From the NCBI RefSeq assembly GCF_032884065.1, contig NC_088864.1:19857999-19921998 (forward strand): a stretch of DNA of 64,000 bases, read 5' to 3'. This document shows, piece after piece, positions 60,359 through 64,000 of the stretch (positions are counted from its first letter, which is position 1; the number at the start of each line of letters is the position of its first letter). The notes beneath the pieces were generated by a model. That model was not told where the DNA came from. It searched no databases and saw only the letters and a list, made by a program, of their open reading frames with translations. Both the position numbers and the translations under genes were made by a program. The stretch comes from Artemia franciscana. Taxonomy: Eukaryota > Arthropoda > Branchiopoda > Anostraca > Artemiidae.

Positions 60359-63165
60359 TAAAAATTTGACGTTGCTTTTTTGTAAGCATATGGTGGGTCA
60401 ACATCCCTTAAGAGCTCGAGTTCATATTCATGCTGATCCCAGAGGAAGAAAAACAAGAGCTAAGAGCTCATATGGCACTTGTGACGTGGTCGGAAGAGCC
60501 AAGAGCTCATATGGTATGAGCTCTAGCAAAATTCTAAGAATCATTAGATTGCTTTAAAAGGAAAATCAGAGGCTTGATGCCGGTCGGGATTTAAAATAAG
60601 AGCTTTGAGTCACAAGGTCCTTCTAAATATAAAATTCATTAAGATCCGGTCACCCACTCGTAAGTTAAAAATACCTAAATTTTTCCTCTCCCTTCAGCCC
60701 CCCAGATGGTCGAATCGGGAAAGACAACTTTATCAAGTCAATTCATGTAGCTCCCTGACACGCCTACCAATTTTCATCGTCCTAGCACATCCAGAAGCAC
60801 CAAACTCGCCAAAGCACTGAACCCCACCACCTAGCTCCACCAAAGAGAGCGGATCCAGTCCGGTTACGTTAATTACGTATCTACGACATTTATGAGCTTT
60901 TCCCAAGATTTCCAGTTTCCTTCTCGAACTCCGTTCAATGTCAAAATATCTGGTCGAGATTTCAAATAAGAGCTCTGAGACATGACTTACTTTTAAATAT
61001 CAAATTCAATTAAGATCCTGTCACCCGTTCCTGAGTTATAAATACAATTTTTCTGATTTTTCCAAATTAACAACCCCCAGCTCCCTCAAAGAGAACGGAT
61101 CCGTACCAATTATGTCAATCTCGTATCTATAACTTGTGCTTATTCTTCACATTTAAGTTTCATCCCGATCTCTCCGCTCTGAGGGTTTTCCAAGATTTCT
61201 GGTTTCCATGATTTCTGTTTCTCCCTTCCAACCCTCTGTGTCCCTGGATCCGATTCCGATTGAAAATGGAGCATCTGAGACATAAGATTCTTCTATATAT
61301 CAAGTTTCATTAAGATCCGATCACCCGTTTGTAAGATACCTCGATATTTACGTTTTCCAAGAATTACGGTTTCCCCCTCCAACTCCCTTCAATGTCAACA
61401 GATCTGGTCGAGATTTCTAAAGCACAAAATCCTTCTAGATATCAAATTTCATTAAGATCTGATCACCCGTTCGCAAGTTACAAATACCTAATTTTTTCAA
61501 ATTTTTCCAAATTACTCCCCTTCCCAACTCCACCAAAGAGAGCGAATCCGGTCCGGTTATTTCAGTCACCTATATTGGACGTGTGCTTATTCTTTCCACC
61601 AAGTTTCATTCTGATCTCTCCGCTTTAAGCGTTTTCCAAGATTTCCGATCCCCCCTCCCCTAATGACACTGAATCTGGTCGGGATTTAAAATAAGGGATC
61701 TGAGTTCCGAGGTCCTTCTAAATAGGAACCTTGATTAAGATACGATCAATCTTTCGTAAGTCAAAATACCTCATTTTTCTAATTTTTTAGAATTGACCCT
61801 CCCTCCAACTCACCCAAAGAGAGTAGATTCATTCCGGTTATGTCAATCCCGTATCTAGGACTTGTGCTTATTTTTCCCACCAAGTTTCATCCCGATCCCT
61901 CCACTCTAAGCGTTTTCCAAGATTTTAGGCCCCCCCAACTTCTCCTTCACCAGATCCGGTCGGGATTTAAAATAAAAGCTCTGAGACACGATATCCTTCT
62001 AAACATCAAATTTCATTAAGATCCGATCACTCCTTCGTAAGTTAAAATACCTCATTTTTTTATTTTTCAGAATTAACCCTCCTCCCACAACTCCCCCAAA
62101 GAGAGAGCATCCGTTCCGGTTATTTCAATTACGTATCTAGGACTTATGATTATTTTTAGCACCAAGTGTCATCCCGATCCCTCCACTCTAAGCGTTTTCT
62201 TCCAAGATTTTAGGTTCCGCCTCCCAGCTTCTCTTTCACCGGATCCAGTCGGGATTTAAAATAAAAGCTCTCATACACGATATTCTTCCAAAAATCGAAT
62301 TTCATTAAGGTCCGATCACTCCTTCGTAAGTTAAAAATAACTCATTTTTCTAATTTTTCAGAGTTAACCCCCCTCCAACTCCCCGAAAGAGAGAGGATTC
62401 GTTCTGGTTATGTCAATCACGTATCTAGGAATTGTGCTTATTTTTTCCACCAAGTTTCATCCCGATCCTTCAACTCTAAGCGTTTTCCGAGATTTTAGGC
62501 TCCTCCCCTCAATTCCCCCCAATTTCACCGGATCCTGTCGGGATTTAAAATAAAAGCTCTGAGACACGATATTCTTCCAAACTTCAAATTTCATTAAGAT
62601 CCGATCACTCCTTCGCAAGTTAAAAATACCTAATTTTTTCTAATTTTCAGAATTAACACCCCCCCCCCCTCAACTCCCCCAAACAGAGCAGATCCGTTCC
62701 GGTTATATCAATCATGTATCTAGGACTTCTGCTTATTTTTCCCGCCAAGTTTCATCCCGATCCCTCCAGTCTAAGTGTTTTCCAAGATTTTAGGTTCCCC
62801 CCAACTCCCCAAATGTTGCCAGATCTGGTCGAGATTGAAAATAAGAGCTTTGATAACGATATCCTTCCAAACACCAAATTTCATTAAGATTCCATCACCC
62901 GTTCGCAAGTTAAAAATACTTCATTTTTTCTATTTTTCCGAATTAACCGACCCCCAACCCCCCCCCCCCCCCCAGATGGTCAAATCGCGAAAATAACTAT
63001 TTCTAATTTAATCTGGTCCGGTCCCTGATACGCCTGCCAAATTTCATCGTCCTCGCTTACCTGGAAACGTATAAAGTAGCAAAACCGGGAAAGACAAACA
63101 GACCGACAGAATTTGCGATCGCTATATGTCACTTGGTTTATACCAAGTGTCATAAAAACTTTTAC
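60359..63165. repeat. Complex repeat: ~285-bp tandem units flanked by palindromes
   Basis: The left part holds a perfect palindrome, GAGCTCATA-TGG-TATGAGCTC, at 60503-60523 and a second AGAGCTCATATGG at 60462. From about 60595 to 63010 follow eight to nine diverged units. Each has TTTCATTAAGATCCGATCAC, TAAGTTAAAAATACCT, AGAGAGCGGATCCG, TATCTAGGACTTGTGCTTAT, AAGTTTCATCCCGATC and AAGCGTTTTCCAAGATTT. CCAAGATTT marks lie near 60906, 61190, 61636, 61917, 62205, 62487 and 62780, about 285 bases apart apart from one irregular step. The right part ends with a hairpin at 63125-63154 (arms TCACTTGGT and ACCAAGTG). Non-coding. Confidence 0.8.
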
Positions 63166-64000
63166 ACATCCTTAAAGCTCACTTCAATCTTTGAATGACG
63201 TCATCTGCTTATACGCCATAATACAATGGTCCTCTCTGGGTTTATTTTAACTATAAAACCGAATAATTTTTGCGGGAAGAAACAGATTTTTTGCTACTCC
63301 TTCAAATACTATTATTTGTTCCAATTTGGAAAGTGATTAGCTTATGGATAAAGTGAACTTTTTTGATTTTATGAAATAGTTTTAACATGATTTAATTAAG
63401 GCACGATCATAATTTTTCCATAATTCTAACGGAGACAAGTTGCAGCTTTTAGAAGAATAGCATTTTTTTTTTTAGTAAATGTAGTGGGTTATACAGTAAA
63501 AAAAAAAAAAAATAACCATTGTTTATCGAATCACTTTCAAGCTACTCCGTACAATCAAAAAATACCCTGCAAAAATGACCGCATCCCGAGCGAGGGGTTA
63601 CGTGGTTTGAACCTCCCTCAAATTTTTTCCAATCCGTAAAAGTAACTAAATACATATAAAACAATTTTTCACACATAAACCTTGATAGTCACTAGTCTTT
63701 TTTGTACCCCCCCCCCACCCCGAATAAAATCCTAAATACGGCCCTGGGTGCATAGTTTCTTGTTTACCGATAACAATACTGATTAAAACTAGGGCAATTT
63801 TCGGATTATACAACTTTGAATGGATGACAAGCTGGAGTGTAATGATTTCGCCAAACAGAGTAATTCCTGAAACCAGTTAAGTCTAAAATGGTTCCGTCGA
63901 AAAACTGGTAGAGAAGAAGAGAATGCTTATGGGGTCATTTACCGTCAACTGCTGGGATTTACCAGGGTCAGATTGCTTTTAAGATAAAACTGATCTAATG
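63166..64000. other. Non-coding, nothing recognised
   Basis: AT-rich spacer. A C-run followed by ACCCCGAATAAAATCC near 63708-63735 resembles the C-run plus ACCCCAGAACAAAACCC in the LINE 5' region (near 220-245), so it may be a scrap of a shared repeat. Confidence 0.4.

Noticed and set aside
60088-60456. 122-codon - strand frame next to the 285-bp satellite
   Set aside because: No motif, no splice signals and AT-driven composition; the opposite strand looks equally protein-like, so neither is called.
60595-63010. The spaced repeats as a CRISPR array
   Set aside because: Units are ~285 bases of diverged sequence without short identical repeats and unique spacers, and the DNA is eukaryotic.

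Overview
This is a window of AT-rich animal nuclear DNA. It holds split genes with GT-AG introns, many interspersed repeats, long (TA)n runs and several classes of decayed transposable elements. The two genes I can name are animal chromatin genes (SAP30 and HMGB). Their peptides and the repeat style suggest an arthropod, most likely a branchiopod crustacean such as a brine shrimp. The organism call is an inference from recalled repeat families, not a proof.

Layout. 1-9.6 kb: two head-to-tail, internally deleted copies of one L1/Tx1-like LINE on the + strand, each with five 50-bp monomers in its 5' region. 10.4-17.35 kb: a Sap30 gene on the - strand with three coding exons visible; its last exon(s) are not in the window, so the LINE pair probably sits inside or beyond its last intron. 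17.5-20 kb: a retroelement gag remnant and a degenerate minisatellite. 21-25.6 kb: three copies of a repeat with long inverted arms, with a 5'-truncated CR1/L2-like LINE between the second and third copies whose reverse-transcriptase frame is still open. 26.2-40.3 kb: an HMGB gene on the + strand with a likely non-coding first exon behind a promoter carrying E2F-type sites, then four coding exons giving 200 residues. Its introns hold an antisense pogo/Tigger-like transposase relic, a 389-bp tandem duplication, (TA)n runs and a dispersed ~200-bp repeat. 41.7-49.1 kb: an antisense LINE relic, a duplicated (TTTTTAG)-rich block, a LINE 3' end, an antisense hAT-like transposase relic and a palindromic MITE. 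49-60 kb: mostly non-coding, with a tRNA-Leu-derived SINE, one convincing but unidentified acidic terminal exon on the - strand, a weaker terminal-exon candidate on the + strand, and microsatellites. 60.4-63.2 kb: a complex repeat of ~285-bp units flanked by palindromes.

The two recognised genes both act in the nucleus on chromatin: SAP30 bridges to the Sin3-HDAC corepressor and HMGB bends DNA. They are divergently transcribed, about 9 kb apart, and nothing in the sequence shows that they work together. Most long reading frames elsewhere are (TA)n artefacts or transposon debris. I did not find a clearly new biological system. The best leads are the palindrome-flanked satellite element, the paired LINE copies with complementary decay, and the two unnamed terminal exons.
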